A stretch of DNA of 64,000 nt from Facklamia languida CCUG 37842 (GTDB lineage: Bacteria > Bacillota > Bacilli > Lactobacillales > Aerococcaceae): NCBI RefSeq assembly GCF_000245795.1, contig NZ_JH601133.1, positions 246,093-310,092 of the forward strand, written 5' to 3'. The translations under genes and the position numbers were made by a program. This document shows, piece after piece, positions 33,191-41,346 of the stretch (its first letter is position 1; every line of letters starts with the position of its first letter). The notes below the pieces were generated by a model. It saw nothing but the letters and a program-made list of their open reading frames with translations. It ran no database searches and was not told where the DNA came from.

Positions 33191-34237
33191 TTATTTGACT
33201 GTAATTAACTTATCTTTCCGTTCTGTAATCGTACCAATATGACTGGCTTGAATATTCGCAGCTTCATAAGCTTGCATGATCCCAACCAATTGATCTTGTG
33301 GTACGGTAATTAATAGACCTCCGGATGTTTGTGGATCAAAGAGGATCTCTTCCATCGCCACATCATCCATTTGAAAATCGATCAACCGCTCATAATGTTC
33401 GCGGTTCCGCTTGGCACCGCCTGTTGTCAACTTGGCTTTAGCCGCTTCATAGGCACCTGGAATGATCGGCACCTTGCTGACGTCGATTTCGGCTGAAACA
33501 TCCTCTTCCACCATTTCAATTAAATGTCCTAAAATACCAAAACCTGTAATGTCCGTACAAGCCGTCACCTGGTATTCTAGCATGATTTCAGCTGCATATT
33601 TGTTCAAGGTGGTCATTGATTCAATGGCCTCCTCAAAGGACGCATCATCAATTAAGCCTTTATTGTGGGCTGTTGTGACAATCCCAACGCCTAGCTTTTT
33701 CGTTGCAATTAGAGCATCACCTGGCCGACAGCCATTATTGGTTACAATTTTATCTGGATGAACAACCCCTGCAACCGCTAGTCCATAAAGAGGCGGATCT
33801 TGTCGAATGGTATGCCCACCTGCTAAGACCCCACCAGCTTCAAGCACCTTCTCAGCACCCCCTCGCAGAATCTCAGCCAAAGCATCAAGCGGCTGGGTAT
33901 TATCTGGATACGCTACGATATTGAGGGCCGTTATAACCTGCCCACCCATGGAATAAACATCGGATAAAGCATTCGTTGCAGCGATCCGACCGAAATCATA
34001 CGGATCTTTGACCATGGAGGGGAAGAAGTCAGTCGTTTGGATGACCGCAACATCTTCTGACACCTGGTAAACGGCTGCATCATCACTCGAATCATAGCCA
34101 ACTAGCAAGTTAGGATTGAACTGCTTAGGAAGGCCACCTAGAATTTCAGACAAACTGCCTGGTCCAATCTTAGCGTTTCACCCACCGCAAATTTCTAATT
34201 CGGTCGTTTTATCTGTTTTCTTGTTGTTATCTACCAT
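33191..34237 (-). CDS. selD: Selenophosphate synthase, itself a selenoprotein
   Basis: The frame runs from an ATG at 34237 (after GAGGGA) through a TGA at 34178-34180 to 33191, giving 348 residues. Sec20 lies in 'EICGG-U-NAKIGPG', the SelD active site where other species have Cys, with the essential Lys two residues on. The PurM-like ATP-binding body is intact ('DSSDDAAVY', 'TDFFPSMV', 'GGQVITALNIVAYP', 'GGAKRNREHY'). It makes selenophosphate from selenide and ATP for SelA. It heads the sel operon. Confidence 0.96.
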
Positions 34238-34340
34238 TGAATCCCTCATTTCTTAATTTGTATTCATCCTTATTATACGCTTTCTGAAAAGATATTTCAG
34301 TCATCAAGGATGACTACTTATTGTTAAGCATAATAAACAA

Positions 34341-34364
34341 ACAGCACAGGAAAACCTGTGCTGT
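34341..34364 (-). terminator. Terminator upstream of the sel operon
   Basis: ACAGCACAGG-AAAA-CCTGTGCTGT is a perfect 10-bp stem with T-rich sequence after it on the minus strand. It ends the unknown gene at 34388 before selD. Confidence 0.8.
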
Positions 34365-34387
34365 TGATCCGTGTATCTCTCGAAAGA

Positions 34388-34894
34388 CTAGAAGTCTAAT
34401 TTTTCTGATTTAACGCGTCCTTTTTCATTTACAAAGTAACGGTCAACGCGGTCTGTAAAGGGTGTTGCTCCAGCACCTGTTCCATCTTTACGAAGAGAAA
34501 CTTGAAGTACTTTATGATCAAAATCAGGATTTTCTTTTAAGACTTGCTTCATGATCTTAAGAATTGATACAGGTGTATCTGGTTGTTTTAAGGTAACAAA
34601 TGATTTACCTTTTTCTAAAGCTGCCGCAACAAATTCTTCAACTTGCTCAGCAGGCGCACCAAATACTAAATAGTAATCGCCATCTTTATCCATGTCTTCT
34701 GCTTTACGCACTTGTACAGATGGGTAAGATTTTTTAGCTAATTGCATCACATTAGCCATTAATGGGCGAGACCCAGTTGAAGGGTGGCCAGCAATAATGA
34801 CAGATTCTTTGTTATTGAAAGCTTCCTCAATATATCCTGCTACTGTTTCATTAAATAATCCACCATCTACTACCTTTTGAAGAATTTCATTCAT
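34388..34894 (-). CDS. Unknown protein with degenerate P-loop
   Basis: A 168-residue soluble protein. Residues about 10-50 ('LFNETVAGYIEEAFNN', then 'SVIIAGHPSTGSRPLMANVM') follow the pattern around the Walker A site of VirB11/CpaF-type secretion ATPases, but the loop reads GHPSTGSR and lacks the Gly-Lys-Thr needed to bind nucleotide. Walker B and later motifs are not evident. A GGAGGTC site precedes the ATG at 34894. It has its own terminator and sits between tRNA-Sec and selD, so a selenium-related role is possible but not shown. Confidence 0.6.
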   Translation of the reverse strand: MNEILQKVVDGGLFNETVAGYIEEAFNNKESVIIAGHPSTGSRPLMANVMQLAKKSYPSVQVRKAEDMDKDGDYYLVFGAPAEQVEEFVAAALEKGKSFVTLKQPDTPVSILKIMKQVLKENPDFDHKVLQVSLRKDGTGAGATPFTDRVDRYFVNEKGRVKSEKLDF

Positions 34895-35087
34895 CAATAA
34901 AGACCTCCATATTTATTAGTTTTGTGTATAGGTTCACAATATCACAAAAAAGGGATTTTGAAAAGGACTTTTCAATTAGATTTTGACTACCCTCCTGATA
35001 TCTCAAACCTCTTCACTCATTATAAAACAAATCAATCCATAAGCCAAATGAAGTGAAGGAGACCTTGTCTTGCCTCAATAAAGAATT

Positions 35088-35124
35088 CTAGCCCCTAGAA
35101 TCCTTTGAGGACTCTAAAGGCTAG
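35088..35124 (-). terminator. Terminator of the tRNA-Sec gene
   Basis: CTAGCCCCTAGA and TCTAAAGGCTAG form a 12-bp stem with two mismatches just beyond the tRNA 3' end, followed by AATTCTTTATT on the minus strand. Confidence 0.65.
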
Positions 35125-35134
35125 CTTAAATGTC

Positions 35135-35231
35135 TGGCGGGAACGTGTAAGAATCGAACTTACCCAAGACGCTCTTAACGCCTCATACTGGTTTTGAAGA
35201 CCAGAGGGAACACCAGAACCCATCCGCTCCC
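35135..35231 (-). tRNA. selC: tRNA-Sec (UCA anticodon)
   Basis: The 97-base transcript starts GGGAGCGG and ends with encoded CCA. The anticodon arm is CTGGT-CTTCAAA-ACCAG with anticodon TCA. The extra arm is long (about 20 bases) and the acceptor stem extends beyond seven pairs, both features of bacterial tRNA-Sec. The T arm contains GTTCGATTC. It reads UGA together with SelB. Confidence 0.97.
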
Positions 35232-35261
35232 AAGTATATTTCTTTCAGCAAGACTCTTACA

Positions 35262-35290
35262 ATAATACCAGTTATTCCATTTAATATCAA
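35262..35290 (-). promoter_or_regulatory. Promoter of tRNA-Sec
   Basis: TTGATA (35285-35290), a 17-base spacer and TATTAT (35262-35267) on the minus strand, about 30 bases before the tRNA 5' end. Confidence 0.7.
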
Positions 35291-35328
35291 GCTTTTATCC
35301 TTGATCTGAAGGTTTATTTTCAAAATGA

Positions 35329-36219
35329 TCACAGGCTACTATCTTTTTCAATAGGTAATTGGTCATCCTGAGTCCACTCATCCATGGATCCATCGTAGAC
35401 CGCAATTTTTTCCTTTCCTAATTCTTTAAGGACCATAAAGAGCCAGGAGGCACCGACCCCAAAGCCACAATATAAAATGGCCTCAACCGTGTCTGTCAAA
35501 ACGCCCGCCTCTTCGAAAATCTGAGATAAAATCGCTCGGTCAAGCAAGCGACCCGTTGCAGGGTCTGCTAAAGACCCATAAAAGACATTCTTACTCCCAG
35601 GAATATGCCCTGCCCTATCTGGGCCATAAGGGGCACTCACGCCGCGATACTGGTCAGGACTTAAGGCATCGATAATTTGAATATTGTCTGCTTTTATAGC
35701 AGCCAAGACCTCTTTCTTATCAACAAAATAATGGTCTTGTTGTTGGACATTCAGCTGACCTTCTGGATAGTCTACGATTTCTTTACTTACCGGACGCTCC
35801 TCAAGTAACCAACGATCAAAGCCTCCTTCAAGAATCGAAACCTTAGTTAAGCCGGCATAGAGCATCTGCCAAGCTAAACGCGCTGCCCAGATTGAAGCAG
35901 AGAACTCAACACCCACTTGTGGCCCTGAATCATAGACCACCACATGGGTCTCATCCGAGATCCCCATTTTTTCCAGCGCTTTTACAAAGTCCTCGTGCTG
36001 CATTACGGTAAAAGGTAATTCAGCGGTTGGATCTGAAAGTTCCATCAAATTTGCTTCAACGGTCCCAGGAATATGGTGCGTTTCAAATTGTTTCTGACCA
36101 GACTGAATCATCGCTTCATTATCCACATCAAAGAAGATGGTTGCATCCACAACCCTAACATTGGGATCCTGCAAGTGTGCTTCCAACCAATCTGGACTCA
36201 CAAAATAGGAATGTGTCAT
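35329..36219 (-). CDS. Thiosulfate/3-mercaptopyruvate sulfurtransferase
   Basis: A 296-residue cytoplasmic tandem-rhodanese protein. The N-terminal domain is inactive (Asp97 in 'VVVYDSGP' at the Cys position). The C-terminal domain has catalytic Cys251 in 'YCGFGVGAS', a loop closer to the mercaptopyruvate type. It moves sulfane sulfur, and some rhodaneses bind selenium as a perselenide, so delivery to SelD is possible. The ATG at 36219 follows AAAGGAG. It is the last gene of a minus-strand run behind the YdjY-like gene, with a terminator between. Confidence 0.85.
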   Translation of the reverse strand: MTHSYFVSPDWLEAHLQDPNVRVVDATIFFDVDNEAMIQSGQKQFETHHIPGTVEANLMELSDPTAELPFTVMQHEDFVKALEKMGISDETHVVVYDSGPQVGVEFSASIWAARLAWQMLYAGLTKVSILEGGFDRWLLEERPVSKEIVDYPEGQLNVQQQDHYFVDKKEVLAAIKADNIQIIDALSPDQYRGVSAPYGPDRAGHIPGSKNVFYGSLADPATGRLLDRAILSQIFEEAGVLTDTVEAILYCGFGVGASWLFMVLKELGKEKIAVYDGSMDEWTQDDQLPIEKDSSL

Positions 36220-36255
36220 CTTAGTAGCGCTCCTTTCAACTTTGTCTATAAAAAG

Positions 36256-36277
36256 AAAGCTGGGTTGCCCCAGCTTT
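36256..36277 (-). terminator. Terminator after the YdjY-like gene
   Basis: AAAGCTGGG (36256-36264) and CCCAGCTTT (36269-36277) form a 9-bp stem, followed on the minus strand by CTTTTTAT. Confidence 0.8.
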
Positions 36278-36296
36278 TGATTGAGCAAAAAGAGGA

Positions 36297-37040
36297 TTAT
36301 TCTTCATCCTTTGTTGCTTCTTGATCGTCGTCTTCTGCTTCTTCTGTTTCAGCATCTTCCTCGTCTTCTTTTTCTTGATCGTCACTATCATCTTCAGACT
36401 TTACAGAAAAAGTGATATAGACAGGAGTCCCTTCTTCAGGTAACACATCTGCATCACCAGTAAAATTCACTTCGTTACGGTTCTCAACTGCACCATAAGT
36501 ATAAGTATGATTCGAGATCAATCCAACTGGGCAAGAGTCAAGACATAAGATACATCCATTAAAGACTTCGTGAGCACGCTCTTTATTTCCACCAAAGCGG
36601 AAGTCCAATTCATTACCATTTGAATCGTTAATAACTTCATTAATGTCATATTCTTTCTCTGCACCATCCCAAGTAACAGTGACATTAATTTTATCACCTT
36701 CTACTTGTGTTTCTTCTTTATTTTCTGGAGTCATATTATCACCAGATTCTGCACCAATTTCTTTCAAGGCTTCATAGAAATCATCTTGATTTCCTTTAGT
36801 ACCGAAAATGGACTTATGACCAAAGTTTCCATCATCAAATACGATCGCGTGGCGGGTATTTGTTTCTAAATATTTACCATTCACATAAGCTAAAAGTGTA
36901 ATGGTTTTATTTTCTTTATCGACTAAGATCGGTTCCTCTTCAGTCGGAAGACTTTCTTCTGCAAAAGTTGGAACACCTAAGCTTGCTGCAGCAACGAAAG
37001 TAAAGGCAACACTTGCAATTTTTTTGATAAATTTATTCAT
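36297..37040 (-). CDS. YdjY-like exported protein
   Basis: A 247-residue protein with a signal peptide (MNKFIKK, core, cleavage near 'TFA-EES'). Its globular domain matches my recollection of E. coli YdjY: 'TLLAYVNGKYLETNTRHAIV' (start), 'FRFGGNKERAHE', 'GCILCLDSCPVGLISN' with the Cys cluster, 'YTYGAVE', then a strongly acidic C-terminal tail of about 45 residues. Three Cys in a C-x-x-C-x-x-x-C spacing suggest a metal or Fe-S site outside the membrane. It is cotranscribed with two TVP38-type proteins, as ydjY is with ydjX and ydjZ in E. coli. Function unknown. Confidence 0.7.
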   Translation of the reverse strand: MNKFIKKIASVAFTFVAAASLGVPTFAEESLPTEEEPILVDKENKTITLLAYVNGKYLETNTRHAIVFDDGNFGHKSIFGTKGNQDDFYEALKEIGAESGDNMTPENKEETQVEGDKINVTVTWDGAEKEYDINEVINDSNGNELDFRFGGNKERAHEVFNGCILCLDSCPVGLISNHTYTYGAVENRNEVNFTGDADVLPEEGTPVYITFSVKSEDDSDDQEKEDEEDAETEEAEDDDQEATKDEE

Positions 37041-37043
37041 AAT

Positions 37044-37442
37044 TTAAGATCTCCTTTTAAATTGTTTTTTGTTTTTATTGTCATGATACCAAATAAAAGC
37101 CATGACGATGGTCATAACAACGAGTATCACTATGGTTGTCAACCGGGTCGTACTTAAGGGTGTATTCATAAAGAACATATCCCGCACATTATAATAGAAT
37201 ATGTTAGGCGACTTAACCAACATTAAGACCAAGGCAATCGCTTCTCCAATAAAGAAGGTGATCGGCTTAATCTTGAAGAATAAGGCTAACATAATAAAGA
37301 GCGCCACCACAAACCAACACAACACCCAGGTATGCACCCTCATCTCTAACCAAACCCAATAAGACATCAAGGCCCCCGCTACTAGCGCAAAAATAAAGCC
37401 TGAGCAAAGAGCTGAAAGAATATTTTTTAGGTTAAACATCAT
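37044..37442 (-). CDS. Small four-helix membrane protein, unknown
   Basis: A 132-residue protein with four predicted transmembrane segments (about residues 8-30, 38-55, 58-76, 101-120) and a basic C-terminus. Two Cys occur in or near the first two helices. It fits no family I recognise. It starts after AAGGGGGGG and ends three bases before the YdjY-like gene, so the two are probably made together. It might anchor or support that exported protein. Confidence 0.6.
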   Translation of the reverse strand: MMFNLKNILSALCSGFIFALVAGALMSYWVWLEMRVHTWVLCWFVVALFIMLALFFKIKPITFFIGEAIALVLMLVKSPNIFYYNVRDMFFMNTPLSTTRLTTIVILVVMTIVMAFIWYHDNKNKKQFKRRS

Positions 37443-37454
37443 TTCCCCCCCTTT

Positions 37455-38351
37455 CTATAATTCAATGGCTAGCCACTTGTCAAAGAGCGCCTGTTTTAAA
37501 GCCTCGTGGTCAGTGATTTGAGGGATATTAAGGTGCACTTTGCTTAGGGGCTTAGAGCCAGCATAGGACGTCGGATCAAAATCTTTGGCGATTAAAGAAC
37601 CCGTTGAGAGGCTATTGATTGAAACATTAAAATCAGTCCACTCTTCTTGGAAATACCCCGGATCAACTAAGTAAGCAGCCGCTAAGGAATCCCAATTATA
37701 AAACCCCTTAATACCGTATTCAATCTCATTATCCACAAACCATGGATCGGAATATTTAGAAATAAGCGCTGCAATCGGTGTCTCGACACCCTGGAAGGCT
37801 TTTTGATAATCTTCTCGGGTAAATAAGAGGTCTGTACACCGATTCCCAGTTAAGATACTGACGTTTTTACCCTTCGTTAAGACGGTATAGGTCGCTTGCG
37901 GATCGCAAGAAAAGTTTAATTCCAGCATCTCCTGTTTAGCAAAGATCAAAGGCTCCGTCGTGCCACCCATTAGGACGACTTGAGATAACTTATTGAAGAA
38001 ATCAGGATCTCTCAAGTAAGCTCCTTGCAGATTGGTCATGGAACCAACTGCTAAGACTTTTAATTCTCCCGGATACTGGTTGGCTAAATCAACCAAGAGT
38101 TGACTAGCCTCGGTGAGATAATCACCATTTGTCCCACCACCCTTGGCATAGGGAATTTCTTGGAGCTGAAGGTCTTGAATCAATTGCCGGGTGCACCGGT
38201 CTACTTCCTCAATCGGACAATTGCCAAATGTCGAGGTGATGCCAACAACTTCCACATCCACCGACCCGAGCAAGTACATTAAAGCCAGACCATCATCGAC
38301 ATCTCGATTCGGTGTATAAAAAGAATTATCAAAATCAATGACGACTTTCAT
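37455..38351 (-). CDS. Nucleoside hydrolase (IunH family)
   Basis: A 298-residue protein with the calcium-binding N-terminal Asp cluster in modified form: 'IDFDNSFYTPNRDVDDGLAL', where an insertion separates the DxD from the DVDD pair. Later 'VLMGGTTE' and 'ELNFSCDPQAT' match the active site. It cleaves N-glycosidic bonds of nucleosides. It overlaps the upstream TVP38 gene by 17 bases and precedes the membrane protein and YdjY-like genes. A nucleoside hydrolase inside this membrane/redox operon is unusual and hints at a nucleoside-linked intermediate. Confidence 0.8.
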   Translation of the reverse strand: MKVVIDFDNSFYTPNRDVDDGLALMYLLGSVDVEVVGITSTFGNCPIEEVDRCTRQLIQDLQLQEIPYAKGGGTNGDYLTEASQLLVDLANQYPGELKVLAVGSMTNLQGAYLRDPDFFNKLSQVVLMGGTTEPLIFAKQEMLELNFSCDPQATYTVLTKGKNVSILTGNRCTDLLFTREDYQKAFQGVETPIAALISKYSDPWFVDNEIEYGIKGFYNWDSLAAAYLVDPGYFQEEWTDFNVSINSLSTGSLIAKDFDPTSYAGSKPLSKVHLNIPQITDHEALKQALFDKWLAIEL

Positions 38352-39036
38352 TTTGTGACTCCTTATCTTTCTTTTTTGGGTCCTTCAAGAATTTCCCTAG
38401 GAAGGTCGTCCCAATGACTAAGGCTCCAAGCAAGAGGAGTGAAATCATAAAGGAACGGTCCGTCGGTTCTAGCGCTTTATCCCCGACATTCACATAAATA
38501 AAGGTGCCTGGTAGGATAAAGATCCAAGAAATCCATAAGTAATCCCAAAACCGAATATCGGTCAAACCGAAGGCATAGTTTTCAATATTATATGGGATGA
38601 CAGGCATCAACCGTGCCAGCATCAAGACGAAATTCAACCGACCGCGTTCCGCCCCCAGAATTTCGACACTCTTAGGATACTTACGGTAGAGATAAGACTG
38701 GAGTCCTTCACGAAAGAGGTAGCGAGACATAAAGAACATAAAGATCATATTGAAACTTGCACCAATAAAAGTCAATAGGGAGCCTTGCCAGAGACCATAG
38801 CCCATCCCCCCAGCAATTGCGAGGACAGGAACTGGGAAGAAGCCGATAGGCAAGAAGGTCCATAAGAGAATATAAATGATCTGTCCATTCGGTCCTGCTT
38901 CTTCAATCATTTGTCTTACTCGATCTGGCGAAAAATAAACAGTAATCCAAATCGTCGCAATTACGAGAATAACAATCAAGACTGCCTTAAATAGCTTACT
39001 CTTCGACAGTTGCTTTTGTTTCTTTGTTTCGTTCAT
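38335..39036 (-). CDS. TVP38/TMEM64 (DedA-like) membrane protein
   Basis: A 233-residue polytopic protein with the SNARE-associated/VTT domain: an early amphipathic 'RQMIEEAGPNGQIIYILLWT', 'PVPVLAIAGGMGYGLWQGSLL', 'RYLFREGLQSYLYRKYPKSV' and 'RLMPVIPYNIENYAFGLTDI'. It overlaps both neighbours (41 bases with the preceding TVP38 gene, 17 with the hydrolase). In E. coli the homologues YdjX and YdjZ flank ydjY. DedA-like proteins have been linked to selenite uptake in one beta-proteobacterium, which fits this setting. Confidence 0.85.
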   Translation of the reverse strand: MNETKKQKQLSKSKLFKAVLIVILVIATIWITVYFSPDRVRQMIEEAGPNGQIIYILLWTFLPIGFFPVPVLAIAGGMGYGLWQGSLLTFIGASFNMIFMFFMSRYLFREGLQSYLYRKYPKSVEILGAERGRLNFVLMLARLMPVIPYNIENYAFGLTDIRFWDYLWISWIFILPGTFIYVNVGDKALEPTDRSFMISLLLLGALVIGTTFLGKFLKDPKKKDKESQNESRH

Positions 39037-39694
39037 TGTACACCGACTTAATAATAAAGATCACAATTGAAACAGAGAATAGAAGGAGCAGACCCACAAA
39101 GAGTTGCTTACCGCCACCGCCAAAGTTTTGGCCAATGTAAGAGTAAACAATGGTTGCGGGAAGTTGTCCAATCCCTGTTGCAATGAAGAATGGCCAGAAG
39201 CCCATAGAAGTTAAACCTGCCGCATATGACACTAAGTCAAAGCTGACAAAAGGTAATAACCGGCAAACAACAATTGTATATTTACCATAACGTTCGAAGA
39301 AGCCATCCAGCGACTGTAAAGCGCGATTAGATGTAATCTTGGTTACGACATCCCGGCCTAGAATACGCGCAATATAGAAGCATATTGCAGCTCCCACCAT
39401 TGAAGACGTCCACGAAAGTACAGCTCCCCAGGCCCACCCAAAAATAGCGGCATTAGAAAGCGTAATCAGGAAAGCTGGAATCGGCGAAACGATTGATTGA
39501 AGAATCATCAAGAAGAAAGAAACCACCGCTGCAATACTCCCATAAGAACGAATAAAGGCAATGGTATCCTCTAACTTAACTGCCTTCATCGCTCCAACCG
39601 ATTCGTTAATAAAGCTATTAACGGGCTCAACAAAGAAATAAACGAGTAACAGAACGACAACACTCACGATAAGTGCAATTTGACTTTTTTTCAT
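38996..39694 (-). CDS. TVP38/TMEM64 (DedA-like) membrane protein
   Basis: This 232-residue paralogue of the next gene has 'SPIPAFLITLSNAAIFGWAW', 'GRDVVTKITSNRALQSLDGF' and 'RLLPFVSFDLVSYAAGLTSM' in VTT order, with an N-terminal transmembrane anchor. The ATG at 39694 lies six bases after AGGAGG; the upstream frame to 39757 is unsupported. Adjacent paired paralogues suggest a heteromeric transporter or lipid scramblase. It follows the TlpA-like gene by 81 bases. Confidence 0.85.
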   Translation of the reverse strand: MKKSQIALIVSVVVLLLVYFFVEPVNSFINESVGAMKAVKLEDTIAFIRSYGSIAAVVSFFLMILQSIVSPIPAFLITLSNAAIFGWAWGAVLSWTSSMVGAAICFYIARILGRDVVTKITSNRALQSLDGFFERYGKYTIVVCRLLPFVSFDLVSYAAGLTSMGFWPFFIATGIGQLPATIVYSYIGQNFGGGGKQLFVGLLLLFSVSIVIFIIKSVYNERNKETKATVEE

Positions 39695-39775
39695 AGGTAC
39701 CTCCTTATTAATTTGAATTGCTAAGTGTGTTACAAACCATCCCATCTCCCCTTTCAATAGTCATTGAAGATCTAC

Positions 39776-40444
39776 CTATAAAATCGATTCGATGTGTTTT
39801 TCCAAGTCTTCGGGGCTGATCATCCCGATCTGGTGATGGACAATCTCCCCTTCCTTATTAATAAATAAAGTAGTTGGTAAGAATGTTGCCTGCACCTCAA
39901 TCATCGTCGCCAGGTCTAAATCATAATAAATTGGTAGCGTCAATTTATGTTTCTCAACAAAACGATCGACTGCCTCTTTATTTTCACTTGGCTTGCTATG
40001 GAGAGCGTTGACCATGAAGAAGTCTACCTCCTCTTTATGGTCTTCCCACGCTTTCTGAAAGGCTGGCATTTCTTCACGACAAGGTGGGCACCAGGTCGCC
40101 CACATATTAACTACCATGGGGCGGCCAATATTGTCAGTGATATCGATGACTTCTTCCTTGCCATCAATAAATTCAAACTTAGCTAGGTCAATCGACGATT
40201 CATTCTCAGTTTCTGATGACTCTTTCTGAGTCTCCTCGGTTTCCTCTGAGGCCTGGTCGTCTAGCTCTATCTCATCTTCTTGACTTATTTCTTCTGGCTC
40301 TTGACTGGTCGTTGATGTGGTTGTTGTCGTAACTTCTTGTGGACTGTCTACGACTTGCTGGTCCTTCTGGGCCTGTGAATAAAAGACACCAGCGACGATA
40401 AATAAGGCGACTAGCATTAGACCATACCGTGTTAATTGCTTCAT
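39776..40444 (-). CDS. TlpA/ResA-type membrane-anchored thiol oxidoreductase
   Basis: A 222-residue protein. One N-terminal anchor (residues about 8-24) is followed by a long Thr/Ser/Glu-rich linker to about residue 85, then a thioredoxin fold with the active site 'WATWCPPCREEMP' and cis-proline 'FLPTTLF'. The catalytic domain lies outside the membrane and would be kept reduced by the CcdA-like protein encoded 12 bases upstream. Likely targets are Cys-containing exported proteins of the same cluster (YdjY-like, rhodaneses). Confidence 0.88.
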   Translation of the reverse strand: MKQLTRYGLMLVALFIVAGVFYSQAQKDQQVVDSPQEVTTTTTSTTSQEPEEISQEDEIELDDQASEETEETQKESSETENESSIDLAKFEFIDGKEEVIDITDNIGRPMVVNMWATWCPPCREEMPAFQKAWEDHKEEVDFFMVNALHSKPSENKEAVDRFVEKHKLTLPIYYDLDLATMIEVQATFLPTTLFINKEGEIVHHQIGMISPEDLEKHIESIL

Positions 40445-40456
40445 AATCGATTCCTC

Positions 40457-41113
40457 CTAAGCAAGTTGACCTAAAAGATTTTCTAAGAGACCTGTCATCG
40501 TTAAAACGCCAAACGCTATCAAGAAGATCCCTGCAATCCGGTTAATCAACTCATAATGCGATTTAATCCATGTGATTGCCTCTTTACTCTCTTCAATTAA
40601 GAGAGCACACAAGAGAAAGGGAATCCCTAAGCCGATGCAATAGCATAAAATCAGCATAAAAGATGCAAAAGACGAAGGAACCGTCGCGATATAAGTCAAA
40701 GCAGAAGCCAGGAAGGTCCCAACACAAGGAGTCCATGAGACAGCGAAGATCACTCCAAAGATAAAGGGGTTGGCGGTTTGTTGTCTTGCCTGACCTGATT
40801 GCGATAGCCTGGTCATTAAGCGTTGTCCGGTTAAGTAGTCCAAGCCTAAAAGCACCATAATTCCACCGGCAATTAGATTGACAACTTGACGATTAACCAA
40901 TAAGAATTTACCAACAGTCGACACAAATAGACTCATTAAGATAAAGACACAGCTAAAACCCAGCATAAATAAACCAGCCCTTAGCAGGGTCTGTCCCTTG
41001 GTGTGCGTCTTTTTATCCCCAGCAAAATAGGCAATATAAAGGGGGATCATGGGTAATAGACAAGGAGAGATAAAGGTCATAATCCCTTCTATGAATAGTA
41101 GAAAATAATTCAT
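40457..41113 (-). CDS. ccdA: CcdA-type thiol-disulfide transmembrane transporter
   Basis: A 218-residue protein with six predicted membrane helices. The paired functional Cys lie in 'TFISPCLLPM' (helix 1) and 'VSWTPCVGTF' (helix 4). It passes electrons from cytoplasmic thioredoxin to the extracytoplasmic TlpA-like protein encoded next. No cytochrome c genes are nearby, so a role other than haem ligation is likely. AGGGAGG precedes the ATG, and a 32-bp inverted repeat lies in the leader. Confidence 0.9.
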   Translation of the reverse strand: MNYFLLFIEGIMTFISPCLLPMIPLYIAYFAGDKKTHTKGQTLLRAGLFMLGFSCVFILMSLFVSTVGKFLLVNRQVVNLIAGGIMVLLGLDYLTGQRLMTRLSQSGQARQQTANPFIFGVIFAVSWTPCVGTFLASALTYIATVPSSFASFMLILCYCIGLGIPFLLCALLIEESKEAITWIKSHYELINRIAGIFLIAFGVLTMTGLLENLLGQLA

Positions 41114-41136
41114 CGCTCAGCCTCCCTTACAAGGTA

Positions 41137-41168
41137 AAATGTCATCACTATTAATAGTGGTGACATTT
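41137..41168. promoter_or_regulatory. 32-bp inverted repeat upstream of ccdA (operator candidate)
   Basis: AAATGTCATCACTAT is followed by its near-exact reverse complement, centred on TTAA, with a single mismatched pair. It lies about 25 bases upstream of the ccdA start and just downstream of a possible -10 (TAAAAT, minus strand). No T run follows, so a repressor site is likelier than a terminator. Confidence 0.6.
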
Positions 41169-41346
41169 ACACTCAATCATTTTAACAAAATTTTAAAATC
41201 TAAGATACTTTCAATTTATTTGGCAACCTTTATTTATTAAAGTTCTTGATCTGTCTAGAAACAGATGGATCAAGGTCGATATTAAAATCTGGGTATTTTG
41301 ACCTTTTATTTATTTATAAATATTGTAATACTTCCCCTGAAAAAGT

